Source: an uncultured Flavobacteriales bacterium (GTDB taxonomy: Bacteria > Bacteroidota > Bacteroidia > Flavobacteriales > BACL11). Taken from it: a DNA stretch of 64,000 nucleotides. The translations under genes and the position numbers were made by a program. Shown piece by piece: positions 7,374 through 16,390 of the stretch. The stretch lies in contig CALSQD010000002.1 of the NCBI GenBank assembly GCA_943788405.1, forward strand, positions 980,850 to 1,044,849, given 5' to 3'. The notes beneath the pieces were generated by a model. It made no database searches. It was not told where the DNA came from and saw only the letters and a list, made by a program, of their open reading frames with translations. Numbering within the stretch: the stretch's first letter is position 1; each line of letters begins with the position of its first letter.

Positions 7374-8042
7374 ATGAAAATTGCAATACTTGGTAATGGT
7401 AGAATGGGAAAAAGAATTAGCGAATTAGCTAGTGAAAGAGGGCATACTATTGTTTGTAGTTCATCATCCGAAAAACCTACCCATACTTTGGATTTAAGTA
7501 CTGCTGATGTGGCAATTGATTTCAGCACACCTAGTACTGCACTTACTAATATTAGCCATGCACTAAACAGTGATATTCCTGTTATTTCAGGAACAACTGG
7601 TTGGCTAGAAAATCTACAAGAAGTTGAGGATTTATGCTTAGCAAAAAAAGGTGCTTTTTTATACGCATCTAATTTTAGTTTAGGAGTTAATCTCTTTTTT
7701 GAGCTCAATAAAAAATTAGCCAAATTGATGAAAAACCACAACTATAAAAGTAGTTTGCATGAGATACATCATACCCAAAAATTAGATTCCCCAAGTGGAA
7801 CAGCCATCACTTTAGGAACTCAAATGGATGAAATACTAGAACACAACACAGCTATTACTGCTGATAGAATTGAAGATGTACCAGGAACACACATCATTAA
7901 CTACAGTAGTTCAGTAGATGAAATAGAAATAAAACATACCGCAAAAAATCGTGATGGATTTGCAATGGGAGCTATTATTGCTGCCGAATGGATAATTGGA
8001 AAAGAAGGGATTTTCAATATGCAAGATGTTTTAGCACAATAA
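7374..8042 (+). CDS. dapB: 4-hydroxy-tetrahydrodipicolinate reductase
   Basis: DapB makes tetrahydrodipicolinate with NAD(P)H in the diaminopimelate/lysine pathway, which supplies peptidoglycan crosslinks. The 222-residue protein is shorter than the E. coli enzyme but normal for Bacteroidota. The nucleotide-binding motif GNGRMGKR lies at 7-14. The catalytic signature EIHHTQKLDSPSGTA runs at 130-144, with His132/His133, Lys136 and the substrate-binding SGTA. ATG 7374 is the only start that preserves the Rossmann beta strand MKIAILGNG. Confidence 0.96.
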   Translation: MKIAILGNGRMGKRISELASERGHTIVCSSSSEKPTHTLDLSTADVAIDFSTPSTALTNISHALNSDIPVISGTTGWLENLQEVEDLCLAKKGAFLYASNFSLGVNLFFELNKKLAKLMKNHNYKSSLHEIHHTQKLDSPSGTAITLGTQMDEILEHNTAITADRIEDVPGTHIINYSSSVDEIEIKHTAKNRDGFAMGAIIAAEWIIGKEGIFNMQDVLAQ

Positions 8043-8069
8043 AAAATTAAAAAATCGTTAGAGTAGAAT

Positions 8070-9332
8070 ATGAAAAAATTAAAAGAAATATTAGGAAAAT
8101 TCTTTACCATAGTAGCCTTTATCGCCTTTACTATAGCTTGGACTTTATTAATCTATGTACTTGAAGGAGAATGGCTATATTTCATTCCTTTATTTGTTGC
8201 AGATTACCTCTTTTGGGAAACCTTAAATTACAAATTCTGGAAGAAAAGAGTTAAGAAAGAAAAAAAGAAAAAAAGTGAAGTTAGCAGTTGGATTGATGCT
8301 ATAACATTTGCAGTAATTGCTGCCACCCTATTGCGTACTTTCCTTATTGAAGCCTATACTATTCCTACTTCATCCATGGAAAAATCAATGTTAATTGGCG
8401 ATTTTCTATTTGTAAGTAAAGTAAGTTACGGACCAAGAGTACCAATGACACCAATTGCATTTCCTTTAGTACACCACACAATGCCAATAGTAGGAGGAAA
8501 ATCATATACTGAAGCAGTGCAACTGCCTTACCACAGAATGAAAGGATTTGGCATTGTAGAAAGAAACGATTGTGTAGTTTTCAATTGGCCAGCCGAAACC
8601 TTAGGAAGACCAGTAGATAAAAAGGAAAACTATGTAAAAAGATGTGTAGGAATTCCTGGAGATGTACTTGAACTTAAAAATGCTAACCTAATTGTTAACG
8701 GGAATCCGCAAGAAGAACCAGAGGGAATGAAAAAGCAGTGGCATTATGATGTTAGCACAAAAGGAACTGGGCTAAACCCAAATATCCTTTATGAAAAATA
8801 TGACATTACAGAGGGAGGATATGGGCGTAACCAGAACGAATACAACCTTACACTAACTAATGAAAGTCGTGATGCTTTATCAGAATTCCCAAATGTAACT
8901 AGCGTAAAAAAACAAGTTGAAAAAGCAGGAAAGTATGCTGATTACATTTTCCCTCATGATGAAAATTACAAATGGAATGTAGATAATTTTGGACCTATTA
9001 CAATTCCTGCAGCTGGAGCAACTATAAATATTACAACTGAAAACCTTTCAATATATAAGGATATTATCGAGCGTTATGAAAATAATAGATTAGAGGTAGT
9101 AGCAGGTGAAATTTATATCAATGATAAAGTAGCAAACACCTATACATTCAATATGAATTACTACTGGATGATGGGCGACAACAGACACAACTCGGCAGAC
9201 AGCCGTTTTTGGGGATTTGTACCCGAAAATCATATTGTTGGGAAAGCTCTTTTTGTATGGATGAGTTGGGATAAAAATGCTGAAGGATTGAAAAAAATAA
9301 GATGGAACAGATTGTTCAGAAGTGTTAAATAA
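8070..9332 (+). CDS. lepB: Signal peptidase I, long Bacteroidota form
   Basis: This membrane protease removes Sec signal peptides. Two hydrophobic segments (about 11-30 and 35-49) precede a strongly basic stretch (KKRVKKEKKKK) and a third segment (about 75-95). The catalytic Ser102 lies in PTSSMEKSM and the general base Lys190 in NYVKRCVGIPGD. The C-terminal box GDNRHNSADSRFWGFVP is present. The 420-residue length reflects an insertion of about 120 residues between the catalytic Lys region and that box, usual in this phylum. The last 11 nt overlap the next gene, implying coupled translation. Confidence 0.96.
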   Translation: MKKLKEILGKFFTIVAFIAFTIAWTLLIYVLEGEWLYFIPLFVADYLFWETLNYKFWKKRVKKEKKKKSEVSSWIDAITFAVIAATLLRTFLIEAYTIPTSSMEKSMLIGDFLFVSKVSYGPRVPMTPIAFPLVHHTMPIVGGKSYTEAVQLPYHRMKGFGIVERNDCVVFNWPAETLGRPVDKKENYVKRCVGIPGDVLELKNANLIVNGNPQEEPEGMKKQWHYDVSTKGTGLNPNILYEKYDITEGGYGRNQNEYNLTLTNESRDALSEFPNVTSVKKQVEKAGKYADYIFPHDENYKWNVDNFGPITIPAAGATINITTENLSIYKDIIERYENNRLEVVAGEIYINDKVANTYTFNMNYYWMMGDNRHNSADSRFWGFVPENHIVGKALFVWMSWDKNAEGLKKIRWNRLFRSVK

Positions 9333-9936
9333 CCCCTTACTACCAACAGCATATTTAGCTCCAATCTCTTATTACGCTATACTATTGCAGCATGAAAATT
9401 GCAGCATAGAAATGCACGAACATTTTATAAAACAAAGCATCCGTAACAGATGTGAAATTTATGGTGCTAACGGAAAGCTAAGACTAACCATTCCTAAAGA
9501 AAGAAAAGGAAGTAGCAAAACCATAATTCAAGAGCTTAAGATATCCTATAAAGACAATTGGCAAAAACTACATTGGAATGCCATAGTTTCTGCTTACAAC
9601 TCCTCCCCTTTTTTTGAATATTACAAGGTTGAACTACAACCTATTTTTGAAGAAAAGGAAGAATACCTTGTTGTATTCAATAGTAAATTACAAAATACTA
9701 TTATTGACCTTTTACAAGAGGAAAACACAACAAAAAACACAAAGGAATATTTACATGCTGGGAATTTTTCTAACTTAAGAAATCACAATTGGGAACTTAA
9801 GGAACAACCTAAATACAACCAAGTATTTATGGAAAAACATGGCTTTATCCCTAACCTATCTATATTGGATTTACTCTTTAATTTAGGACCTGAAAGTGCA
9901 GACTACCTTAATCAATGTGCTGATTTGAAAATTTGA
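9322..9936 (+). CDS. WbqC family protein
   Basis: The 204-residue protein matches the WbqC-like family (PF08889), found next to lepB in many Bacteroidota and in some O-antigen loci; its biochemical role is not established. Family hallmarks are the N-terminal LLPTAYLAPISYYAILLQ, the MHEHFIKQSIRNRCEIYGAN block at 30-49, and the following LRLTIPKE and KLHWNAIVSAY segments. The start is GTG 9322, inside the lepB end; the next ATG (MHEHF) would remove conserved sequence. Confidence 0.88.
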   Translation: MLNNPLLPTAYLAPISYYAILLQHENCSIEMHEHFIKQSIRNRCEIYGANGKLRLTIPKERKGSSKTIIQELKISYKDNWQKLHWNAIVSAYNSSPFFEYYKVELQPIFEEKEEYLVVFNSKLQNTIIDLLQEENTTKNTKEYLHAGNFSNLRNHNWELKEQPKYNQVFMEKHGFIPNLSILDLLFNLGPESADYLNQCADLKI

Positions 9937-9994
9937 TAATTAGCAATTCGGTCAAAAAATCAGCAACTAAAAACTAACAACTAATAACTATTAG

Positions 9995-10002
9995 TACTTT
10001 TG
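9995..10002 (+). promoter_or_regulatory. -7 box (TACTTTTG) of the acyl-CoA carboxylase gene
   Basis: A perfect TANNTTTG box ends 15 nt before ATG 10018. It contains the TTG at 10000, which is therefore unlikely to be a start codon. The -33 TTTG is not evident. Upstream is AACTAA-rich low-complexity sequence. Confidence 0.55.
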
Positions 10003-10017
10003 ACAAAATTTTACAAA

Positions 10018-11649
10018 ATGGCAGATTTAGAATTCAATAAGAATGATGATAGTTTGAGATTATTAATCTCAGAAATGAAAAGAAAGCATGCAGTAGTTGC
10101 TTTGGGTGGGGGTAAAAAGAAAATTGAAAAGCAACACGCAAAAGGAAAACTTACTGCCAGAGAAAGAATAGACTACTTAAAAGATACAGATGCTAACTTC
10201 TTAGAAATTGGTGCTTTTGTAGGAGAAGGAATGTATGCTGAATATGGCGGGTGTCCATCAGGAGGTGTTGTTGCAGGAATCACTTATGTAACAGGAAAAC
10301 AATGTGTAGTTGTTGCCAATGATGCTACTGTAAAGGCAGGAGCTTGGTTCCCTATTACAGCAAAAAAGAATTTGCGTTTGCAAGAAATTGCAATGGAAAA
10401 CAGATTACCAATTATCTACTTGGTAGATTCTGCTGGGGTATTTTTACCTATGCAAGACGAAATTTTTCCTGACAAAGAACATTTCGGGAGAATGTTCCGA
10501 AATAATGCAAGAATGAGTTCTATGGGAATTACACAAATAGCTGCCGTTATGGGTGCTTGTGTTGCTGGGGGAGCTTACCTCCCAATCATGAGTGATGAAG
10601 CGCTTATTGTAGATAAAACAGGGAGTATATTTTTAGCAGGAAGTTACCTTGTAAAAGCGGCTATTGGCGAGAGTATTGATAACGAAACTTTGGGTGGTGC
10701 TACTACCCATTGCGAAATTTCAGGCGTAACGGATTATAAAGCTAAGGACGATAAAGATGCACTGGATAAAATCCGAAATATAATGGATAAAATGGGGGAT
10801 TCTGAAAAAGCAGGATTCAACAGAAAAGAAGCTAAAAAACCTAAAGAGGACGAAAGAGAAATTTACGGAATTCTACCAAGAGATAGAGCAAAACCTTACA
10901 ACATGAAGGACATCATTGCTCGACTAGTTGATGATTCTGATTTTGAAGAATACAAGAAAGGATACGGACAATCCATAGTTTGTGGATATGCCAGAGTAGA
11001 TGGATGGGCAGTAGGTATTGTTGCCAACCAAAGAGAGATGATTAAAACCAAAAAAGGAGAAATGCAATTTGGTGGAGTTATCTATTCTGACTCTGCAGAC
11101 AAAGCGGCCCGTTTTATTGCCAATTGTAACCAAAAGAAAATACCATTGGTATTCTTACAAGATGTTACTGGCTTTATGGTTGGTTCTCGCTCCGAACATG
11201 GTGGTATTATTAAAGATGGTGCCAAAATGGTAAATGCTATGGCCAATTCTGTAGTTCCTAAATTCACTTTTATTATTGGAAATTCCTATGGTGCTGGCAA
11301 CTATGCAATGTGTGGAAAAGCTTACGATCCAAGATTAATTGTTGCTTGGCCAACTGCTCAACTTGCTGTAATGGGTGGAGAACAAGCGGCTAAAGTTTTA
11401 CTGCAAATTGAAAAAGCAAGCCTTAAAGCAAAAGGGGAAGAAATTGATGAGAAAGCAGAAAAATTACTTTTAAAAACTATAACTGATAGGTATGACGCAC
11501 AAACCTCTCCTTATTATGCCGCCTCTCGTTTATGGACTGATGCTATTATTGACCCATTAGAAACCAGAAAAGTTATTTCAATGGGAATAGAAGCTGCTAA
11601 TAATGCGCCAATAAAAGAAGCTTATAATCCTGGGATTATTCAGAGTTAG
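10018..11649 (+). CDS. Acyl-CoA carboxylase beta (carboxyltransferase) subunit
   Basis: This is the biotin-dependent carboxyltransferase half of an acyl-CoA carboxylase, moving CO2 from biotin to an acyl-CoA. Both crotonase-like halves are present in 543 residues. The N-half contains SGGVVAGITYVTG and VDSAGVFLP, plus GACVAGGAYLPIMSDEA for the oxyanion site. The C-half contains FLQDVTGFMVG, GNSYGAGNYAMCGKAYDPR and VMGGEQAA. The IFLAGSYLVKAAIGE block is closer to 3-methylcrotonyl-CoA carboxylase (leucine degradation) than to propionyl-CoA carboxylase, but the substrate is not proven. No biotin carboxylase or biotin carrier gene is adjacent. ATG 10018 is chosen over TTG 10000. Confidence 0.9.
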   Translation: MADLEFNKNDDSLRLLISEMKRKHAVVALGGGKKKIEKQHAKGKLTARERIDYLKDTDANFLEIGAFVGEGMYAEYGGCPSGGVVAGITYVTGKQCVVVANDATVKAGAWFPITAKKNLRLQEIAMENRLPIIYLVDSAGVFLPMQDEIFPDKEHFGRMFRNNARMSSMGITQIAAVMGACVAGGAYLPIMSDEALIVDKTGSIFLAGSYLVKAAIGESIDNETLGGATTHCEISGVTDYKAKDDKDALDKIRNIMDKMGDSEKAGFNRKEAKKPKEDEREIYGILPRDRAKPYNMKDIIARLVDDSDFEEYKKGYGQSIVCGYARVDGWAVGIVANQREMIKTKKGEMQFGGVIYSDSADKAARFIANCNQKKIPLVFLQDVTGFMVGSRSEHGGIIKDGAKMVNAMANSVVPKFTFIIGNSYGAGNYAMCGKAYDPRLIVAWPTAQLAVMGGEQAAKVLLQIEKASLKAKGEEIDEKAEKLLLKTITDRYDAQTSPYYAASRLWTDAIIDPLETRKVISMGIEAANNAPIKEAYNPGIIQS

Positions 11650-11666
11650 AATAAAAAATCATTCCC

Positions 11667-11674
11667 TATATTTG
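11667..11674 (+). promoter_or_regulatory. -7 box (TATATTTG) of the thrS operon
   Basis: A perfect TANNTTTG box followed by CA ends 21 nt before the thrS ATG. No matching TTTG is found 19-21 nt upstream. Confidence 0.55.
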
Positions 11675-11695
11675 CATCCTTAATAACAAGAATAA

Positions 11696-13639
11696 ATGAT
11701 TAACATTACTCTTCCTGATGGAAGTATCAAACAAGTAGAAAGTGGAACTTCCGCAATGGATATTGCTATGGAAATTTCTGAAGGGCTAGCACGAAATGTG
11801 CTATCGGCTAGTGTAAACGGAGAAGTTTGGGATGCAAACCGTGCTATCACCACCGACTCTACCCTTACCCTACATACTTGGAACGATAAGGAAGGTAAAA
11901 TGAGTTTTTGGCATTCTTCTGCACACATTATGGCGGAGGCTTTAGAGGCACTTTATCCTGGAGTAAAATTAGGTATTGGTCCGGCAATTGATAATGGTTT
12001 TTATTACGATATCGATTTAGGAGACAAAGTTTTATCTTCTGATGAGTTACCAAAAATTGAGAAGAAAATGAAGGAGTTGGCTTCTCAGAAAATGTCATTT
12101 GAGCGTAAAGATATTTCAAAAGAAGAAGCTATTGCCTATTTTACTGAAAAGGGAGATGAATACAAATTAGAACTTTTAGAAGGCTTAGATGACGGTACAA
12201 TTACTTTCTACACACAAGGTAATTTCACTGATTTATGTAGAGGTCCACACATTCCTTCTTCAGGAAAAATAAAAGCAATTAAGTTATTATCTATTGCAGG
12301 AGCTTACTGGAGAGGAGATGAAAACCGTAAGCAACTTACGCGTATTTATGGAGTATCTTTTCCTAAACAAAAGGAATTGACTGCACACCTAGAATTATTA
12401 GAGGAAGCAAAAAAACGCGACCACCGAAAACTAGGGAAAGAAATGGAGTTATTTACTTTCTCACAAAAGGTAGGACAAGGTTTACCATTATGGTTACCTA
12501 AAGGAGCACAGCTTAGAGAAAAGTTAGAAAACTTCCTTAAAAAAGCACAAACACAAGCAGGTTACTTACCTGTAGTTACACCACATATTGCCAATAAAGA
12601 TTTATATGTTTGTTCTGGGCATTACGAAAAATATGGTGAGGATTCATTCCAACCTATCAAAACTCCTAATGAGGGAGAAGAGTTTTTCTTAAAACCAATG
12701 AACTGCCCGCACCATTGCGAAATTTATAAAGCAAAACAATATTCTTATAAAGATTTACCTGTCAGATTTGCTGAGTTTGGTACCGTTTATCGTTACGAAC
12801 AATCAGGAGAATTACATGGTTTAACTCGTGTTAGAGGTTTTACTCAGGATGATGCGCATTTATTTGTGCGTCCTGACCAAGTGAAACAAGAATTTATATC
12901 TGTAATTGACTTGGTATTGTATGTATTTAATGCCTTAGGATTTAAAGATTTTAAAGCACAAATTTCTTTGCGTGATCCTGAAAATAAAGCAAAATATATT
13001 GGTACGGACGAAAACTGGGAAAAAGCTGAATCAGCAATTATTGAAGCAGCAGCCGAAAAAGGATTAGAAACAGTAGTAGAATATGGTGAAGCAGCCTTTT
13101 ATGGTCCTAAACTTGACTTTATGGTAAAAGATGCATTGGGTAGAGAATGGCAATTAGGAACTATTCAGGTAGATTATAATTTACCAGAGCGTTTTGAACT
13201 AGAATATACAGGAGCTGATAATCAAAAACATAGACCAGTAATGATTCACCGAGCTCCATTTGGTTCTATGGAACGATTTGTAGCGGTTTTAATTGAACAT
13301 TGTGGTGGTAATTTCCCTCTTTGGCTAGCCCCTGATCAGTTTATCATATTGCCTATCAGTGAGAAATATCATGATTATGCAGAAAAAGTATCTCAATTAT
13401 TAAAAAATTACGATATTTGCGGCCCAATTGACCATAGGGCTGAAACTACCGGAAGAAAAATTAGAGATGCAGAAGTTTCAAAAGTTCCTTACATCATTAT
13501 TGTTGGTGAAAGAGAGGAAAATGATGAAACTATCTCTGTTCGTAAACATGGAGGTGAGGATTTAGGAAGCATTAAGGTTGATGGATTAATAAAAATAATA
13601 ACAGAGGAAATAGATAATTTAATCACTTTTAATAACTAA
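11696..13639 (+). CDS. thrS: Threonine--tRNA ligase
   Basis: ThrRS charges tRNA-Thr and edits misacylated Ser. All domains are present in 647 residues. A TGS domain covers about 1-62. The editing domain carries the HSSAH zinc/editing motif at 73-77 and CRGPH at 181-185. The class II core has motif 2 [20 protein letters not shown], Cys337 of the catalytic zinc site in KPMNCPHHC, and motif 3 [18 protein letters not shown]. The anticodon-binding domain covers about 545-640. It heads the conserved thrS-infC-rpmI-rplT operon, and the stop is only 12 nt from the proposed infC start, in the same frame. Confidence 0.97.
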   Translation: MINITLPDGSIKQVESGTSAMDIAMEISEGLARNVLSASVNGEVWDANRAITTDSTLTLHTWNDKEGKMSFWHSSAHIMAEALEALYPGVKLGIGPAIDNGFYYDIDLGDKVLSSDELPKIEKKMKELASQKMSFERKDISKEEAIAYFTEKGDEYKLELLEGLDDGTITFYTQGNFTDLCRGPHIPSSGKIKAIKLLSIAGAYWRGDENRKQLTRIYGVSFPKQKELTAHLELLEEAKKRDHRKLGKEMELFTFSQKVGQGLPLWLPKGAQLREKLENFLKKAQTQAGYLPVVTPHIANKDLYVCSGHYEKYGEDSFQPIKTPNEGEEFFLKPMNCPHHCEIYKAKQYSYKDLPVRFAEFGTVYRYEQSGELHGLTRVRGFTQDDAHLFVRPDQVKQEFISVIDLVLYVFNALGFKDFKAQISLRDPENKAKYIGTDENWEKAESAIIEAAAEKGLETVVEYGEAAFYGPKLDFMVKDALGREWQLGTIQVDYNLPERFELEYTGADNQKHRPVMIHRAPFGSMERFVAVLIEHCGGNFPLWLAPDQFIILPISEKYHDYAEKVSQLLKNYDICGPIDHRAETTGRKIRDAEVSKVPYIIIVGEREENDETISVRKHGGEDLGSIKVDGLIKIITEEIDNLITFNN

Positions 13640-13651
13640 AACGGTAAAGCA

Positions 13652-14200
13652 ATCGCAAAAAAAAGGCCATTCAGAGGTAGGGTAATAGCAAAAAAACTAC
13701 ACAAAACAAACAGAGAAATAACAGCTGCATTCGTAAGAATGGTTGGTGATGAAGTAGAACCAAACATTGTTCAACTTGATGAAGCACTTAAAATTGCTAG
13801 AAATCTAAATTTAGATTTAGTAGAAATTTCTCCGAATGCCGAGCCGCCAGTTTGTAAAGTAATTGATTATAAAAAGTTTATTTACGACCAAAAGAAGAAG
13901 CAAAAAGCAATCAAAAGTAAAGCACAAAAGGTTGTTATTAAGGAGTTAAGATTTGGTCCGAACACAGGAGAACATGATTTTGATTTTAAATTAAAACATG
14001 CAAGAAGTTTCCTGGAAGATGGAGCAAAAGTAAAAGCATTCGTGTTTTTTAGAGGTAGAACAATCATCTTTAAAGACCAAGGACAAATTTTACTTTTAAA
14101 ACTAGCACAAGCGCTAGAGGATGTTGGAGTAGTTGAAAACATGCCAAAGCTTGAAGAAAAGAAAATGATAATGATAATAGCACCAAAAAAGAAGAAATAA
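13652..14200 (+). CDS. infC: Translation initiation factor IF-3 (proposed non-canonical ATC start)
   Basis: IF-3 prevents subunit joining and proofreads start-codon selection. The first in-frame ATG (13739) would delete the conserved N-terminal helix. Upstream, the frame stays open back to the thrS stop and encodes RGRVIAKKLHKTNREITAAF, which aligns with the IF-3 RINxxI region. The reading frame also contains an ATA (13697) and the likely start ATC at 13652, giving 182 residues, a normal length. infC classically starts with ATT/ATC/ATA so that IF-3 represses its own synthesis. Diagnostic core: DLVEISPNAEPPVCKVIDY. The C-domain ends MIIAPKKKK. Confidence 0.85.
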   Translation: MAKKRPFRGRVIAKKLHKTNREITAAFVRMVGDEVEPNIVQLDEALKIARNLNLDLVEISPNAEPPVCKVIDYKKFIYDQKKKQKAIKSKAQKVVIKELRFGPNTGEHDFDFKLKHARSFLEDGAKVKAFVFFRGRTIIFKDQGQILLLKLAQALEDVGVVENMPKLEEKKMIMIIAPKKKK

Positions 14201-14212
14201 AACAAAGAGACA

Positions 14213-14407
14213 ATGCCAAAAATGAAAACAAAGGCTGGAGCCAAAAAGAGATTTAAACTTACAGGTTCTGGTAAATTAAAAAGAAAGCATGCGTTTAAGT
14301 CACACATCTTAACTAAGAAAGAGACTAAACAAAAGCACAACTTAACCAAAACTGGTTATGTAAACAAATCTGACGAGAAGAGTATTAAACTTCAGTTAGG
14401 AATTTAA
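14213..14407 (+). CDS. rpmI: Large ribosomal subunit protein bL35
   Basis: This 64-residue basic protein has the bL35 signature [20 protein letters not shown] and a lysine-rich C-terminus. It starts 12 nt after infC and precedes rplT, the usual order. No tail or insertion is seen. Confidence 0.97.
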   Translation: MPKMKTKAGAKKRFKLTGSGKLKRKHAFKSHILTKKETKQKHNLTKTGYVNKSDEKSIKLQLGI

Positions 14408-14492
14408 AACAAATTAGGTTATTAACCAGGTATGTAGTTCAAACAAGGGCACAAAAATAAAAAGCCACTATTACACCAAAAAACATTAAACT

Positions 14493-14837
14493 ATGCCAAG
14501 ATCGGTCAATTCAGTAGCTGCAAAAGCTAGAAGAAACAAAATTTTAAAAGCTGCCAAAGGATACTTTGGAAGAAGAAAGAATGTACATACAGTAGCAAAG
14601 AATGCTGTAGAAAAAGGAATGCAATATGCATACCGTGATAGAAAAAACAAAAAGAGAACTTTCCGTGCATTATGGATTCAAAGAATTAATGCAGGAACAA
14701 GATTACACGGAATGTCTTACTCACAATTTATGGGGAAAATTCATGCTAATGGAATTGAACTTAACAGAAAAGTGTTAGCGGATTTAGCAATGAATCATCC
14801 AGAAGCTTTTAAAGCAGTTGTGGATAAAGTAAAATAA
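14493..14837 (+). CDS. rplT: Large ribosomal subunit protein bL20
   Basis: The 114-residue rRNA-binding protein is needed early in 50S assembly. It has the typical N-terminus [20 protein letters not shown], the [18 protein letters not shown] segment and [19 protein letters not shown]. In other bacteria L20 represses the rpmI-rplT mRNA. The 85-nt gap before it (14408-14492) could hold a control element, but I see only a weak GGTT/AACC hairpin there. Confidence 0.97.
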   Translation: MPRSVNSVAAKARRNKILKAAKGYFGRRKNVHTVAKNAVEKGMQYAYRDRKNKKRTFRALWIQRINAGTRLHGMSYSQFMGKIHANGIELNRKVLADLAMNHPEAFKAVVDKVK

Positions 14838-14861
14838 ATTTTTTAGTTGGTGCTAAAAAAG

Positions 14862-14889
14862 AAAAGGCGAACATTTGTTCGCCTTTTTT
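14862..14889. terminator. Bidirectional intrinsic terminator between rplT and yqeY
   Basis: Arms AAAAGGCGAAC (14862-14872) and GTTCGCCTTTT (14877-14887) pair perfectly over an ATTT loop. T-runs follow on both strands, so it serves the rplT operon and the convergent recA-yqeY operon. Confidence 0.93.
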
Positions 14890-14915
14890 ATTACCTCTAT
14901 TTTTCTTAATCTATT

Positions 14916-15362
14916 TTACGAAAGTTCCTCTTTCACTAATTTAGAAATAAACGAACCATCTGCTTTTCCGTTTAGCCTACCCATAAGTGGTCCCATGCAT
15001 TTTCCCATATCAGCAGGAGATGATGCACCCACCTTTGCAATAACTTCTTGCACAACTTTTCTTACCTCTTCCTCACTCATTTGAGCTGGTAAGTAAGGCT
15101 CTAAGTAAGCCAATTGATTTACTTCATCAACTACTAAATCAGGTCTATTTTGCTGTTCAAAAATTGCAGCAGAATCTTTTCCTTGCTTTACTAATTTTGC
15201 AATTAGCTTTAAAGAAACCTCATCCGAAACTTCAGGAATACCTTCTTTAGTTGCCTCTAACATTATTGCAGATTTTACAGCCCTTAGTGCTGCTAGCTTA
15301 TCTACATTTTTGGCTTTCATTGCCTCTTTAATATCGTTTGTAATTTGGTCTTGTACAGTCAT
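14916..15362 (-). CDS. GatB/YqeY domain-containing protein
   Basis: This 148-residue YqeY-like protein resembles the tRNA-binding tail domain of GatB; its own function is not established. Family features are MTVQDQITNDIKEAMKAKNVDKLAALRAVKSAI at the N-terminus (given here only as a region, residues 1-33), then RPDLVVDEVNQLAYLEPYLP and GKCMGPLMGRLNGKADG near the end. Its ATG shares one base with the stop of the upstream TPR gene (TAATG), so translation is coupled. It is the last gene of the recA operon. Confidence 0.93.
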   Translation of the reverse strand: MTVQDQITNDIKEAMKAKNVDKLAALRAVKSAIMLEATKEGIPEVSDEVSLKLIAKLVKQGKDSAAIFEQQNRPDLVVDEVNQLAYLEPYLPAQMSEEEVRKVVQEVIAKVGASSPADMGKCMGPLMGRLNGKADGSFISKLVKEELS

Positions 15363-16384
15363 TATTTGTTAAATGTTTTATTTTTTAATTGCAGTTGCTC
15401 CAGTGCCTCAATAGCAAAAGTATATTCAGGATTAATTTCAATTGCTCTTGTATAATCTATTTCTGCTTGTTTTATATTTCCTAGTGTTTCAAAACAATTT
15501 CCCCTGGAATAATACGCTTCATAAAACTCAGAATTAGAATAAATAGCATCAGCAAAATTATTAGCGGCTATATCATACAACCCTAGTTCCATGTGAATAA
15601 AACCTTTATTATAATGACCACTACTATGCGTATAATTCACCTTGTGTAAATCAGCATAAGCCTCCAATGCAGCATTCCAATCCATAATACTTTGATAAAA
15701 TAATGCCTTGTTATAAAGTGTCATTTCATCAGAAGTATCTAATTGCAAAGCATTATTATAATAGATTACTGCTGAAGTATCACCTTTTACATGAAACATT
15801 TGCCCCAGTTGCACAAAAGCCTCTTTAAATTCAGGATCAACATTTACAGCATTTCTAAAACAATTAATTGCATTTTCATCCTGCCCTAATTGCTTAAAAG
15901 TATAACCCATAAGCATATGCGTTTTTGCTTGATTGTATTCAATCTTCAATGAAATATTAAACTGATCAATTGCTTCTTTGTATTTAGCATAAGCCAATAA
16001 TAACTCACCCATTAAAGCATGGGCCTTATAATTATTATCACTTAAACCAATTGTTTTTTCAAGATGATGTTTTGTGAAACCTGGATACTTTGAATTTGCA
16101 TTAGGCAGCTTGGACAAATCAAAATAAATTTCAGCTGACATAAAATGGAAATTAGGATTTAATGAATCTAATCTCACACACTCTTTCAAATCAAAAAGAG
16201 CTGATTCAAAATTATTACGATCCTTATTATAATTCACTCTATCTAGTAATAAAGCAGTATTACTAGGGTCATTTGCTATCTTTTCAGACAATAAAACAAT
16301 CTCAGTTTTAACTTCTTTTTTACTTTCTTTAGTTCCACAAGCCGACAACAACAGAACAGCAATAAATGCAATTTTACGCATCAT
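15362..16384 (-). CDS. TPR-repeat lipoprotein
   Basis: The N-terminus MMRKIAFIAVLLLSACG is a lipoprotein signal with lipobox LSAC and acyl-Cys at about residue 17; there is no Asp at +2. The mature part is about eight tetratricopeptide repeats, for example AKTHMLMGYTFKQLGQDENA and EAFVQLGQMFHVKGDTSAVI. It is probably a periplasmic protein-interaction scaffold; no specific partner can be named. I start at ATG 16384 rather than the TTG just upstream. It sits 6 nt downstream of recA and overlaps yqeY by one base. Confidence 0.88.
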   Translation of the reverse strand: MMRKIAFIAVLLLSACGTKESKKEVKTEIVLLSEKIANDPSNTALLLDRVNYNKDRNNFESALFDLKECVRLDSLNPNFHFMSAEIYFDLSKLPNANSKYPGFTKHHLEKTIGLSDNNYKAHALMGELLLAYAKYKEAIDQFNISLKIEYNQAKTHMLMGYTFKQLGQDENAINCFRNAVNVDPEFKEAFVQLGQMFHVKGDTSAVIYYNNALQLDTSDEMTLYNKALFYQSIMDWNAALEAYADLHKVNYTHSSGHYNKGFIHMELGLYDIAANNFADAIYSNSEFYEAYYSRGNCFETLGNIKQAEIDYTRAIEINPEYTFAIEALEQLQLKNKTFNK

Positions 16385-16390
16385 CAAAAT

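Noticed and set aside
10000-10017. Upstream TTG start for the acyl-CoA carboxylase
   Set aside because: The TTG is part of the -7 promoter box TACTTTTG at 9995-10002, so it would not be in the mRNA as a start.
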